From NCBI RefSeq assembly GCF_900115675.1, contig NZ_FOXI01000003.1, forward strand, positions 290,422 to 354,421: 64,000 nt of DNA, given 5' to 3'. Below are positions 23,110 through 31,105 of the stretch, piece by piece. Under the pieces are notes generated by a model. The model had not been told where the DNA came from. It saw nothing but the letters and a program-made list of their open reading frames with translations, and did not search any database. Position numbers and translations under genes: made by a program. How positions within the stretch are numbered: the stretch's first letter is position 1; every line of letters begins with the position of its first letter. Source of the DNA: Halolamina pelagica. GTDB taxonomy: Archaea; Halobacteriota; Halobacteria; Halobacteriales; Haloferacaceae.

Positions 23110-24738
23110 ATGGCTGAGGACTCCGCGACCGATCGGCGCACCTTCCTCTCGGCGGTCGGCGGCGCGGCCGCGGCGGCGATGGCCGGCTGTACTGGCGACG
23201 GGACGCCGACTGACCCCACATCGACGACGGCGCCGCCGAGCAGTTCGACCGACGTATCGACGCCGGAGGGTGGCCCACAGCCGGGGGGCACCCTCCGTGT
23301 CGGCTTCGAGTCCGAACTCACGGGGCTGGACCCCCACCGTACCGAGAGCGTGGTCTCGTGGGTGGTCGTGTTCAACGTCTGCGAGACGCTGATCACTTTC
23401 GAGGACGGCGCGCCGGCCGGCCGGCTGGCGACCGACTGGGAGATCGGCGAGGACGGCCGCACCTACACGTTCACGCTGACGGAGGACGCGCGCTTCCACC
23501 CGCCGGTCGACCGCGGGATGACCGCCGAAGACGTGGTCTACTCCTTCGAGCGCATGAACCAGGACGGCGCGATGGGCTCGGACCTCGCCGCCGTCGAGGC
23601 CGTCGAGGCCACCGGCGAGTACGAGGTGACGTTCACGCTCGCGGAGACGTTCGCACCCTTCTTCAACTTCCTCGGTCGCGTCCCGTGGGTGATCGTCCCC
23701 GAGGAGGCCGTCGAGGAGCAGGGCGGCGACCTCGGCGAGTTCCAGGAACCCGTGGGAACCGGCCCGTTCCAGTTCGACGAGCACGAACCCGGCGACCACC
23801 TCACGCTGACGGCGTTCGACGACTACCGCGCGGACGACGTGCCGCTGCTCGACGCCGTCGAGATCACGCCGATCCCCGACGCGGACTCCCGGGTCTCGGC
23901 GCTGCGCGGCGGCGACGTCGACATGGTCCGGGGGGTCGGCGGCAGCGACGCCGACGTGGTGCGGAACGACGCGGAGACTAAACTCTCCCGCCAGCGCGGC
24001 ACGGAGTGGGGCCAGCTCCACATCAACTGTAGCGAGCCACCGTGGGACGACCCGGCGGTCCGGCGCGCCGTCGCCCACGCGATGGACCGCGGCGCGATCG
24101 TCGACGCAGCCGTCTCGGGCTACGGCCAGCCGGCGTGGCAGCCCTACGCCGAGGAGAGCGTCTGGCACTACGACCTCGGCGACAGCCGGCGCACCCACGA
24201 CCCCGAGCGCGCCCGCCAGATCCTCGACGACGCCGGCAACCCCCTCGAGAGCGAGACGCTGACGATCAAGACCAACACGCGCTACGGGCTGATGGAGACC
24301 ACCGCGGAGCTACTGGTCGCCCAGCTCGCCCAGGCGGGCATCGACGCCGAGACCGAGGTGCTGGAGTGGGGGACCCAGCTCTCGGACTTCGTCGGCGGCA
24401 ACTTCGGCGCGATGGCCTTCTCGGTCCCGTTCAAGATCGACCCGGACCGGCACTACTACGGCTTCATCCACCCGGAGGGCACGCAGTTCAACCACTACGG
24501 GGAGGACCAGCCCGACGCCCAGCGCATGTACGAACTCCTCGAACAGGGCCGCAGCGAGACCGACCGGGACGAACGCGTCGAGATCTACAGCGAGTTCGAG
24601 AAACTGGTCAACGAGCACTGTCCGTGGATCTCGGTCGCGCGCGCCGACGGGCTCGCGGGGCTGCGCGCGGACGTGTACGGCGTGCAGCCGTGGCTGCTAC
24701 CCTACACGCGGTTCTGGACGATGTGGACGGAGGACTGA
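23110..24738 (+). CDS. dppA: Dipeptide/oligopeptide ABC transporter, Tat lipoprotein substrate-binding protein
   Basis: 542-aa extracellular SBP_bac_5 protein read from the ATG at 23110. It has a Tat leader (DRRTFLSAVGG) and a lipobox (MAGC) with the anchoring Cys near residue 26, then a Ser/Thr/Pro linker. The family start pattern is GGTLRVGFESELTGLDPHRT. It captures peptides or related solutes for the permeases encoded next. The first of five genes in one operon; the substrate cannot be stated from sequence. Confidence 0.92.
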   Translation: MAEDSATDRRTFLSAVGGAAAAAMAGCTGDGTPTDPTSTTAPPSSSTDVSTPEGGPQPGGTLRVGFESELTGLDPHRTESVVSWVVVFNVCETLITFEDGAPAGRLATDWEIGEDGRTYTFTLTEDARFHPPVDRGMTAEDVVYSFERMNQDGAMGSDLAAVEAVEATGEYEVTFTLAETFAPFFNFLGRVPWVIVPEEAVEEQGGDLGEFQEPVGTGPFQFDEHEPGDHLTLTAFDDYRADDVPLLDAVEITPIPDADSRVSALRGGDVDMVRGVGGSDADVVRNDAETKLSRQRGTEWGQLHINCSEPPWDDPAVRRAVAHAMDRGAIVDAAVSGYGQPAWQPYAEESVWHYDLGDSRRTHDPERARQILDDAGNPLESETLTIKTNTRYGLMETTAELLVAQLAQAGIDAETEVLEWGTQLSDFVGGNFGAMAFSVPFKIDPDRHYYGFIHPEGTQFNHYGEDQPDAQRMYELLEQGRSETDRDERVEIYSEFEKLVNEHCPWISVARADGLAGLRADVYGVQPWLLPYTRFWTMWTED

Positions 24739-24750
24739 GAACGCACGGCA

Positions 24751-25707
24751 ATGGTGTCACGGCTCCAGGCGTTCCTGATCCGGCGGCTGCTCTGGGCGCT
24801 GCCGGTGCTGGCGCTGGTCTCGGTCGCGATCTTCGGGCTGATCAGGCTCGTCCCCGGCGATCCCGCGATCGTGATGCTCGGCGCCGACGCCCCGCCGGCC
24901 CAGCTGGCCGCGGTCCGCGCGGAACTCGGCCTGGACGAGCCCCTACCCGTGCAGTACGTCGACTACGTCGCCGACGCCGTCCGGGGCGACCTCGGCCGCT
25001 CCTACGTCGACGACCGCGAAGTGAGCGCGGCGATCGCCTCGCGGCTCCCGACGACGCTGTTTCTCACGGCCGCGGGCTTTCTGGTCTCGCTCACGATCGC
25101 GATCCCCGCGGGCCTGCTGAGCGCGACCAACCGGGGGGAGTGGCTCGACGGCGTCGGCCTCGGCTTCGGTCTGCTGGGCGTCTCAGTCCCGAACTTCTGG
25201 CTGGGCGTCGTGCTCCTGTTGCTGTTCGGGGTCACCCTCGACTGGCTCCCCGTCGCGGGCTACGTCTCGCCGCTCGAGGACCCCGTCGCGGGGATCCGGT
25301 ACCTGCTCCTCCCGGGGATCACCTTGGGGACCGCGATGGCCGCCGTCGTGACCCGGATGCTGCGCTCGGAACTGCTGGAGGAACTGCGCCGTGAGTACCT
25401 GAACGCCGTCCGGATGAAGGGCGTCGGCGAGCTACGGGTGCTGACTCACGCGACCAAGAACGCGTTCATCCCGGTCGTCACCGTGATCGGGATGCAGTTC
25501 GGCTACCTGCTCGGGGGGTCGATCGTCGTCGAGACGGTGTTCTCGATCCCCGGGATGGGGCGGCTCCTGATCGACGCGATCCAGAGCCGCGACTACATCA
25601 TGCTCCAGGGCGTGGTGCTCGTCTACACCACGTTCTTCGTCGCGGTGAACATCGTCGTCGACGGCGCGTACTTCTACCTGAACCCGAAACTGGGGGGTGA
25701 GCGATGA
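24751..25707 (+). CDS. dppB: Peptide ABC transporter permease (DppB-type)
   Basis: 318-aa inner-membrane permease with six predicted helices. The N-terminal motif RRLLWALPVLALVSVAIFGL and VPGDPA are typical of DppB. The EAA loop that contacts the ATPase is EYLNAVRMKGVGELRVLTHA. It lies 12 nt after the binding protein and overlaps dppC by 4 nt. Confidence 0.93.
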   Translation: MVSRLQAFLIRRLLWALPVLALVSVAIFGLIRLVPGDPAIVMLGADAPPAQLAAVRAELGLDEPLPVQYVDYVADAVRGDLGRSYVDDREVSAAIASRLPTTLFLTAAGFLVSLTIAIPAGLLSATNRGEWLDGVGLGFGLLGVSVPNFWLGVVLLLLFGVTLDWLPVAGYVSPLEDPVAGIRYLLLPGITLGTAMAAVVTRMLRSELLEELRREYLNAVRMKGVGELRVLTHATKNAFIPVVTVIGMQFGYLLGGSIVVETVFSIPGMGRLLIDAIQSRDYIMLQGVVLVYTTFFVAVNIVVDGAYFYLNPKLGGER

Positions 25708-26621
25708 GCGACGCGACCGAGTCCGACGCCGACGGGACGACCGCGGCGCCGGAGCGGCCGCAGTCCCCGCTGGCCCGCCGCACCCGGACGTTCGTGCGAC
25801 GGTTCCGCCGGAACCGGCTCGCGATGGGCGGCCTCGTCGTGACCGCCGGGTTCGTGCTGCTCGCGTTGCTGGCGCCGGTGCTGGCGCCGTACGACCCCGC
25901 GGCCGTCGACGTGCCCGCGCGGCTGCAGGGCCCGAGTCCCGCCCACCCGTTCGGCACCGACCGCTACGGCCGGGACCTGTTCTCGCGAGTGCTCTTCGGC
26001 GCCCGGATCGCGCTGCAGGTCGCCGTGGCGACGCCGCTGGTGGCCGGCGCCGTCGGCGTCCCGATCGGGCTGGTCGCGGGGTACGTCGGCGGCCGCGTCG
26101 ACGACGTGCTGATGCGCCTGATGGACAGCGTCTTCGCGTTCCCCGCGATCCTGCTCGGCCTGACCCTCGTCGCGGTGTTCGGCCAGTCGCTGACCAACAT
26201 CGTCGTCGCCCTCGGGATCGTCTACGTCCCACAGTTCGCCCGCGTCACCCGCGGCAGCGCGGTCTCGGTCGTCGAGGAGGAACACGTCCGTGTCGCGCGC
26301 TCGCTCGGCGCCTCCCACGCCCGGATCGTCCTCGTCCACGTGCTGCCGTTCTGCCTCTCGGCGATCCTCGTGCAGGCGACGGTGACGGCCGCGCTGGCGA
26401 TCGTGCTCGAGTCCTCGCTCTCCTTCCTCGGCGTCGGCGTCCCCTCGCCGACGCCCTCCTGGGGGTCGATCCTCCGGGTCGGCAAGGGGTACGTCGACAG
26501 CGGCGAGTGGTGGTACAGCGTCTTCCCGGGGGTGGCGATCGTGATCGCCGTCCTCGGGTTCAACCTCCTCGGGGACGGCCTGCGCGACGTGCTGGACCCC
26601 CGAACCGACCCCAACAGGTGA
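25704..26621 (+). CDS. dppC: Peptide ABC transporter permease (DppC-type)
   Basis: 305-aa permease with an acidic N-terminal tail, then RFRRNRLAMGGLVVTAGFVL, FGTDRYGRDLFSRVLFGARI and the EAA loop HVRVARSLGASHARIVLVHV, all hallmarks of DppC/OppC. It pairs with the DppB-type permease. Start overlaps the preceding stop (ATGA). Six nt separate it from the ATPase gene. Confidence 0.93.
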   Translation: MSDATESDADGTTAAPERPQSPLARRTRTFVRRFRRNRLAMGGLVVTAGFVLLALLAPVLAPYDPAAVDVPARLQGPSPAHPFGTDRYGRDLFSRVLFGARIALQVAVATPLVAGAVGVPIGLVAGYVGGRVDDVLMRLMDSVFAFPAILLGLTLVAVFGQSLTNIVVALGIVYVPQFARVTRGSAVSVVEEEHVRVARSLGASHARIVLVHVLPFCLSAILVQATVTAALAIVLESSLSFLGVGVPSPTPSWGSILRVGKGYVDSGEWWYSVFPGVAIVIAVLGFNLLGDGLRDVLDPRTDPNR

Positions 26622-26627
26622 TCCAGC

Positions 26628-27686
26628 ATGAGTGAACCCCTCCTCCGAGTCGAGAACCTCCGCACCCAGTTCGGTCGCCGTGACCCACTCGTCGCCGTCG
26701 ACGGCATCAGCTACGACCTCCGGGCGGGCGAGACGCTGGGCATCGTCGGCGAGTCGGGCGCCGGCAAGTCCGTCTCCGTGCGCTCGCTCGTCGGCCTGAT
26801 CGACGACGGCGAGGTCGCGGGCTCCGTGGAGTGGCGCGGCGAGGAACTGGTCGGCGCCAAGCCGCGCGAACTCCGCGCGGTCCGGGGCTCGGGGATCGGG
26901 ATGGTGTTCCAGAACGCCGAGGCGGCGTTCGACCCGATCGAGACGGTCGGGAGACAGATCGTCGAGGCGGTCCGGGCGAACCGCGACCTCTCGAAGCGGG
27001 ACGCCCGCACCGAGGCGATCGACCTGCTCGAGGAGGTCGGCATCGGCGACCCCGCGGGCCGGTTCGACGACTACCCCCACGAGTACTCCGGCGGGATGGC
27101 CCAACGGGCGGGTATCGCGATGGCGTTGGCGGGCGAGCCGGACCTGCTGATCGCCGACGAGCCGACGACGGGGCTGGACGTGAGCGTCCAGGCCGGCATC
27201 GTCGACCTGTTCCGCGACCTCGTCGCCGAGCGAGACATGTCGCTGCTGCTGATCAGCCACGACCTCGGCGTGGTCTCCCAGCTCTGTGAACGGATCATGG
27301 TGATGTACGCCGGCCGGATCGTCGAGCGCGGCAGCCGGAAGCAACTGCTCGACTCGCCGCGGCACCCCTACACGGGGGCGTTCCTCCGGAGCGTCCCCGA
27401 CGTGGACGTGCGAAAGGATCTCGAACCCATCGGCGGCTCGCCGCCGAGCCTCGACGATCCGCCCGCCGGCTGTCGGTTCCACCCGCGCTGTCCCGCCGCG
27501 GAGGCGGGAGTCTGTGACGGCGCGGCGCCGCCGACGGTCAGCTTCGAGGACGGCGGTGAGGACGCCGAGCGCCACGAGGCGACCTGCCACGGTTACACCG
27601 ACGCCCACCCCGGCGGCGACGCGTTCGACCGCGAAGCCGTCGAGTGGATCGAGCCGGCCGACGGGGCGGAGCGGGGTGAACGATGA
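26628..27686 (+). CDS. dppD: Peptide ABC transporter ATP-binding protein (DppD-type)
   Basis: 352-aa ATPase: Walker A GESGAGKS, signature YSGGMAQR, Walker B LLIADEPTTGLD and a switch His in LLISHDLG. The C-terminal oligo_HPY region carries the Cys-rich CRFHPRCPAAEAGVC segment. It overlaps the DppF-type gene by 4 nt. Confidence 0.94.
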   Translation: MSEPLLRVENLRTQFGRRDPLVAVDGISYDLRAGETLGIVGESGAGKSVSVRSLVGLIDDGEVAGSVEWRGEELVGAKPRELRAVRGSGIGMVFQNAEAAFDPIETVGRQIVEAVRANRDLSKRDARTEAIDLLEEVGIGDPAGRFDDYPHEYSGGMAQRAGIAMALAGEPDLLIADEPTTGLDVSVQAGIVDLFRDLVAERDMSLLLISHDLGVVSQLCERIMVMYAGRIVERGSRKQLLDSPRHPYTGAFLRSVPDVDVRKDLEPIGGSPPSLDDPPAGCRFHPRCPAAEAGVCDGAAPPTVSFEDGGEDAERHEATCHGYTDAHPGGDAFDREAVEWIEPADGAERGER

Positions 27687-28765
27687 GCGACCCCCTGCTC
27701 TCGGTCCGGGACCTGAAACGCCACTATCCGGTCCGCTCGGGGATCCTCAAGCGGAAGAGGGGGGCGGTTCGGGCCGTCGACGGCGTGAGCTTCGACCTCC
27801 AGGCCGGCGAGACCCTCGCCGTCGTCGGCGAATCGGGCTGCGGGAAGTCGACGCTCGCGGAGACGGTGATCGGGCTGGACGAACCCACCGCGGGCGAGGT
27901 GCTGTTCGAGGGGGAACCGCTCGCCGGCACGCAGTCGGGCGGCGTGTTGGGGTCGCTCGCCGGCGGCGTCGACAAGGCGTTCCGCCGCCGGGTCCAGATG
28001 GTGTTCCAGGACCCGTTCTCGACGCTGAACGAGCGCATGAGCGTCGGTCGGATCGTCGCCGAACCGCTGGTGATCCACGGGGAGCGCGAGGACGACCGCG
28101 CGGGATACGTGCGGGAGTTGCTCGAAACGGTCGGGCTCGATCCCGACCGCCACTACGACGCGTTCCCGCACGAACTCTCCGGCGGCCAGCGCCAGCGCGT
28201 GGGCATCGCGCGGGCGCTCGCGCTCGAACCCGACCTCCTCGTCCTCGACGAACCCGTCTCGGCGCTGGACGTGAGCGTCCGCGCGGGGATTCTGGAACTG
28301 CTCCGGGACCTGCAGGCCGAGCGCGGCCTGACCTACCTCCTGATCTCCCACGACGTGAGCGTCGTCCGGCAGGTCGCCGACCGCGTGGCGGTGATGTACC
28401 TCGGCGAGTTCGTGGAGCTCGGCGACCTCGGCGACGTGCTCGACGACCCGGCCCACCCCTACACGGAGGCGCTGCTGTCGAGCGTGCCGCGAGTGTGCGC
28501 GGCGCCGGACCCGGACGACCGGATCCGCCTGCCGGGCTCCCCACCTGACCCCTCGGAGCCGCCGGCCGGCTGTCGGTTCCACCCCCGGTGTCACCTCAGG
28601 GAGCGCCTCGACGACGAGGACGCCGCGCGCTGTGTCGCCGAGGACCCGGCACTCACCGAGCGCGATGCCGGCGGCGAGCCCCGACCCGGCGGCGACGGCC
28701 GGACCGTCGCCTGTCACTTCCGGCCGGCCGCGGTGGGGATTACTGATAGGAATCCACGAGAGTAG
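27683..28765 (+). CDS. dppF: Peptide ABC transporter ATP-binding protein (DppF-type)
   Basis: 360-aa ATPase. Walker A GESGCGKS, signature LSGGQRQR, Walker B LLVLDEPVSALD and LLISHDVS are present. The C-terminal oligo_HPY part has CRFHPRCHLRERLDD and a later CHF, again a four-Cys pattern. Last gene of the operon. An AT-rich promoter for the MetE pair follows directly. Confidence 0.94.
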   Translation: MSDPLLSVRDLKRHYPVRSGILKRKRGAVRAVDGVSFDLQAGETLAVVGESGCGKSTLAETVIGLDEPTAGEVLFEGEPLAGTQSGGVLGSLAGGVDKAFRRRVQMVFQDPFSTLNERMSVGRIVAEPLVIHGEREDDRAGYVRELLETVGLDPDRHYDAFPHELSGGQRQRVGIARALALEPDLLVLDEPVSALDVSVRAGILELLRDLQAERGLTYLLISHDVSVVRQVADRVAVMYLGEFVELGDLGDVLDDPAHPYTEALLSSVPRVCAAPDPDDRIRLPGSPPDPSEPPAGCRFHPRCHLRERLDDEDAARCVAEDPALTERDAGGEPRPGGDGRTVACHFRPAAVGITDRNPRE

Positions 28766-28776
28766 TAATTATTAAG
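28766..28776 (+). promoter_or_regulatory. TATA box for the MetE pair
   Basis: taattattaag lies 24-34 nt upstream of the ATG at 28800, a strong leaderless-promoter match inside otherwise GC-rich DNA. Confidence 0.6.
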
Positions 28777-28799
28777 CTCCTGCATCCGCTACGACGCCC

Positions 28800-29816
28800 A
28801 TGACCGACCGAGTCGCGACCACCCTGGGACTGTACCCGCTCCCGGACTGGGCGAAAGACGAACTCTCGAACCTGAAAGGCCATCAGAAGGCGGACCTCGT
28901 CGACGGCAGCGAGGGGCCGGAGGTCCGGGCGGCCTACGAGCGCGTCCGCGAGGACCTGATCGACGACCAGCGCGAGGCCGGCCTCGACCGCGTCGTCGAG
29001 GGGCAGGGCCGCTGGGACGACTGGCTCGCGCACCCGCTGGCGGTCCACGAGGGCGTCGAGACCGGCGGCATCGTGCGCTACTACGACAACAACAACTTCT
29101 ACCGCGACCCGCGGGTCGTCGACGAGTTGACGCCCGACGGCGACGTGGCCGCCGAACTCGACGCCGCCACGGGCCTGCTGAACGAGGGCGACTCCCTGCA
29201 GGCGGTTCTCCCGGGTCCCTACACGCTCGCGGAACTCGCGACCGACGAGCACTACGGCGACGAGGCTGATTTCCTCGCCGCGATTGCCGAGTTCCTCGCC
29301 GCCGAGGTCGAGGCGCTCCCGCCCCACGAGACGCTGTTCCTGCTCGACCCCTCGCTGGTGACGGATTCGCCGGAGGACGACGCGAACGAGCGCGTCAGCG
29401 ACGCCGTCGACACGGTCGCGGCCGCGACCGACGCCGACGTGGTGCTCCAGAGCTACTGGGGTGCCCACGCGGAGAAGACCTACGCGCACCTGATGGACGC
29501 CGACTTCGACGCGTTCGGCTTCGACTTCGTCGCCGGCGACCGCGACGCCCACCTCTACAACGTCACCGAGTTCGGCACGAAAGACGACGTCTCGCTGGGG
29601 CTCGTCGACGGCCAGAACACCGCCGTCGAGAGCCCCGAGACCGTCGCCGAGCGCATCGACTGGGTGACCGAACAGGTCCCGAGCCAGACGTTCGACACCG
29701 TCTACGCGACGCCCAACACCGAACTCGCGTACCTGCCCGTCTCGACCTACCGGGAGAAGCTCTCCGTGTTGGCCGACGGGGTTGATCTCGCGCCGGAGAC
29801 GGAGGTGAGCGCCTGA
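28800..29816 (+). CDS. MetE-family protein, N-terminal-like half of a split methionine synthase
   Basis: 338-aa TIM-barrel protein of the cobalamin-independent methionine synthase family. The motif LPGPYTLAELATDEHYGD matches the barrel, as does the start LGLYPLPDWAKDEL. The Zn-binding His-x-Cys and the C-terminal Cys of the catalytic half are missing, so it is a partner rather than the catalytic part. It is followed by the catalytic half with a 1-nt overlap, so the two are coupled and probably form a complex that methylates homocysteine. The methyl donor in archaea (a methylated corrinoid or pterin) is not shown by sequence. Confidence 0.88.
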   Translation: MTDRVATTLGLYPLPDWAKDELSNLKGHQKADLVDGSEGPEVRAAYERVREDLIDDQREAGLDRVVEGQGRWDDWLAHPLAVHEGVETGGIVRYYDNNNFYRDPRVVDELTPDGDVAAELDAATGLLNEGDSLQAVLPGPYTLAELATDEHYGDEADFLAAIAEFLAAEVEALPPHETLFLLDPSLVTDSPEDDANERVSDAVDTVAAATDADVVLQSYWGAHAEKTYAHLMDADFDAFGFDFVAGDRDAHLYNVTEFGTKDDVSLGLVDGQNTAVESPETVAERIDWVTEQVPSQTFDTVYATPNTELAYLPVSTYREKLSVLADGVDLAPETEVSA

Positions 29817-30892
29817 TGGCCCGCGACGCCACCAATCGCGAGCAGTTCCGCCCCGACGACCACGAGCACGAGCACTTCCTGCTGACCAGCGTCGTCGGCT
29901 CCTACCCCAAGCCGACGTGGCTCAACCGGGCCGACGACCTCGCCGCGGATTCCGACTCCGCGTTCGACGAGGACGACCTCGAGGAGGCACACGACGACGC
30001 CGCCCGCCTCATCACCGAGGAGCACGAGCGAACCGGCCTCGACACCGTCGTCGACGGCGAGATGCGCCGCAACGAGATGGTGGAGTTCTTCGCCGAGCGC
30101 ATCGACGGCTACGAGTTCAACGGCCCCGTGAAGGTGTGGGGCCACAACTACTTCGACAAGCCGAGCGTCGTCGAGGAGGTTGAGTACGACGAGCCGTGGC
30201 TGGTCGACGAGTTCGAGTTCACCGATTCCGTCGCGGAGCGCCCGGTCAAGGTCCCGATCACGGGCCCCTACACGCTCGCGAACTGGGCGTTCGACGAGCA
30301 CTACGGCGACAGCGAGGCGCTCGCCTACGACCTCGCGGACCTGGTGAACGAGGAGATCGAGAAACTCGTCGAGGCGGGCGCGCGCTACATCCAGATCGAC
30401 GAGCCCGCGCTGGCGACGACGCCGGACGACCACGCCATCGTCGGTGGCTGTCTGGAGCGCATCGTCGACGGCGTGCCCGACGAGGTCCGGGTGGGCGTCC
30501 ACGTCTGCTACGGCGACTACTCCCGGATCTACCCCGAACTCAACGAGTTCCCCGTCGACGAGGTCGACCTCGAACTCTGTAACGACGACTACGAGCAGAT
30601 CGAGACGTTCGCCGACGGCGAGTTCGCGCCCGACCTCGCGCTGGGGGTCGTCGACGCCCACGCCGCCGAGGTCGAGAGCGTCGCGGAGATCAAGGAGAAC
30701 ATCCGGCAGGGGCTGAAGGTGGTGCCGCCCGAGAAACTCACCGTCTCGCCGGACTGCGGGCTGAAGCTGCTGCCCCGCGAGGCCGCCTATCAGAAGACCG
30801 AGAACCTCGTGACTGCGGCCCGAGAGGTGGAGGCCGAACTCGACGCCGGCGAGATCGAGGTGCCGGTCTCGACGCCGCCCGCCGACGACTGA
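29816..30892 (+). CDS. metE: Methionine synthase MetE-type, catalytic C-terminal half
   Basis: 358-aa TIM-barrel enzyme. The zinc ligands are HVCYGDYSRIYP (His and Cys), Glu in LELCND and Cys in SPDCGLKLLP. The entry motif LTSVVGSYPKPTW and ITGPYTLANWAFDEHYGD are family hallmarks. It transfers a methyl group to homocysteine to make methionine. Archaeal MetE proteins of this length lack the bacterial N-terminal barrel; here a second barrel is encoded separately upstream. Confidence 0.92.
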   Translation: MARDATNREQFRPDDHEHEHFLLTSVVGSYPKPTWLNRADDLAADSDSAFDEDDLEEAHDDAARLITEEHERTGLDTVVDGEMRRNEMVEFFAERIDGYEFNGPVKVWGHNYFDKPSVVEEVEYDEPWLVDEFEFTDSVAERPVKVPITGPYTLANWAFDEHYGDSEALAYDLADLVNEEIEKLVEAGARYIQIDEPALATTPDDHAIVGGCLERIVDGVPDEVRVGVHVCYGDYSRIYPELNEFPVDEVDLELCNDDYEQIETFADGEFAPDLALGVVDAHAAEVESVAEIKENIRQGLKVVPPEKLTVSPDCGLKLLPREAAYQKTENLVTAAREVEAELDAGEIEVPVSTPPADD

Positions 30893-30926
30893 GGACGCCG
30901 GACCTTTCGTCGATCTCGCTCCAAAC

Positions 30927-30935
30927 ATCTATACG
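30927..30935 (+). promoter_or_regulatory. TATA box for the symporter operon
   Basis: atctatacg lies 27-35 nt upstream of the ATG at 30962, supporting the small accessory gene as the first cistron. Confidence 0.55.
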
Positions 30936-30961
30936 GTAGATTGGCGAACGGCCCTACGAGC

Positions 30962-31105
30962 ATGGCCGCGATGAGTACACTCGACTGGCTCGGGGTCGTC
31001 GGACCGTACGCGATCTTCTTCGTGATGTTGATCGTGTACTACGTCTGGGAGGGGCGGCGCGAACGCGCGCTCCGGAAACAGTACGAGGAGGGGGAGCATG
31101 CATAG
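30962..31105 (+). CDS. Symporter small accessory protein
   Basis: 47-aa single-TM protein (MSTLDWLGVVGPYAIFFVML, then VYYVWEGRRERALRKQ). Its stop overlaps the start of the sodium:solute symporter gene by 8 nt. It fits the family of tiny membrane proteins encoded immediately upstream of archaeal SSS transporters, probably needed for their stability. The leaderless promoter at 30927 supports this start. An in-frame ATG 9 nt later is an alternative. Confidence 0.8.
   Translation: MAAMSTLDWLGVVGPYAIFFVMLIVYYVWEGRRERALRKQYEEGEHA

Noticed and set aside
21309..23462. 717-residue open frame on the minus strand over the signal peptidase and mucin-like genes
   Set aside because: Antisense to genuine genes, Arg/Ser-rich, GC-driven lack of stops. 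Similar very long shadows occur at 17541-19517, 14572-16437, 30954-33254 and 46587-48710 and were dismissed for the same reason.
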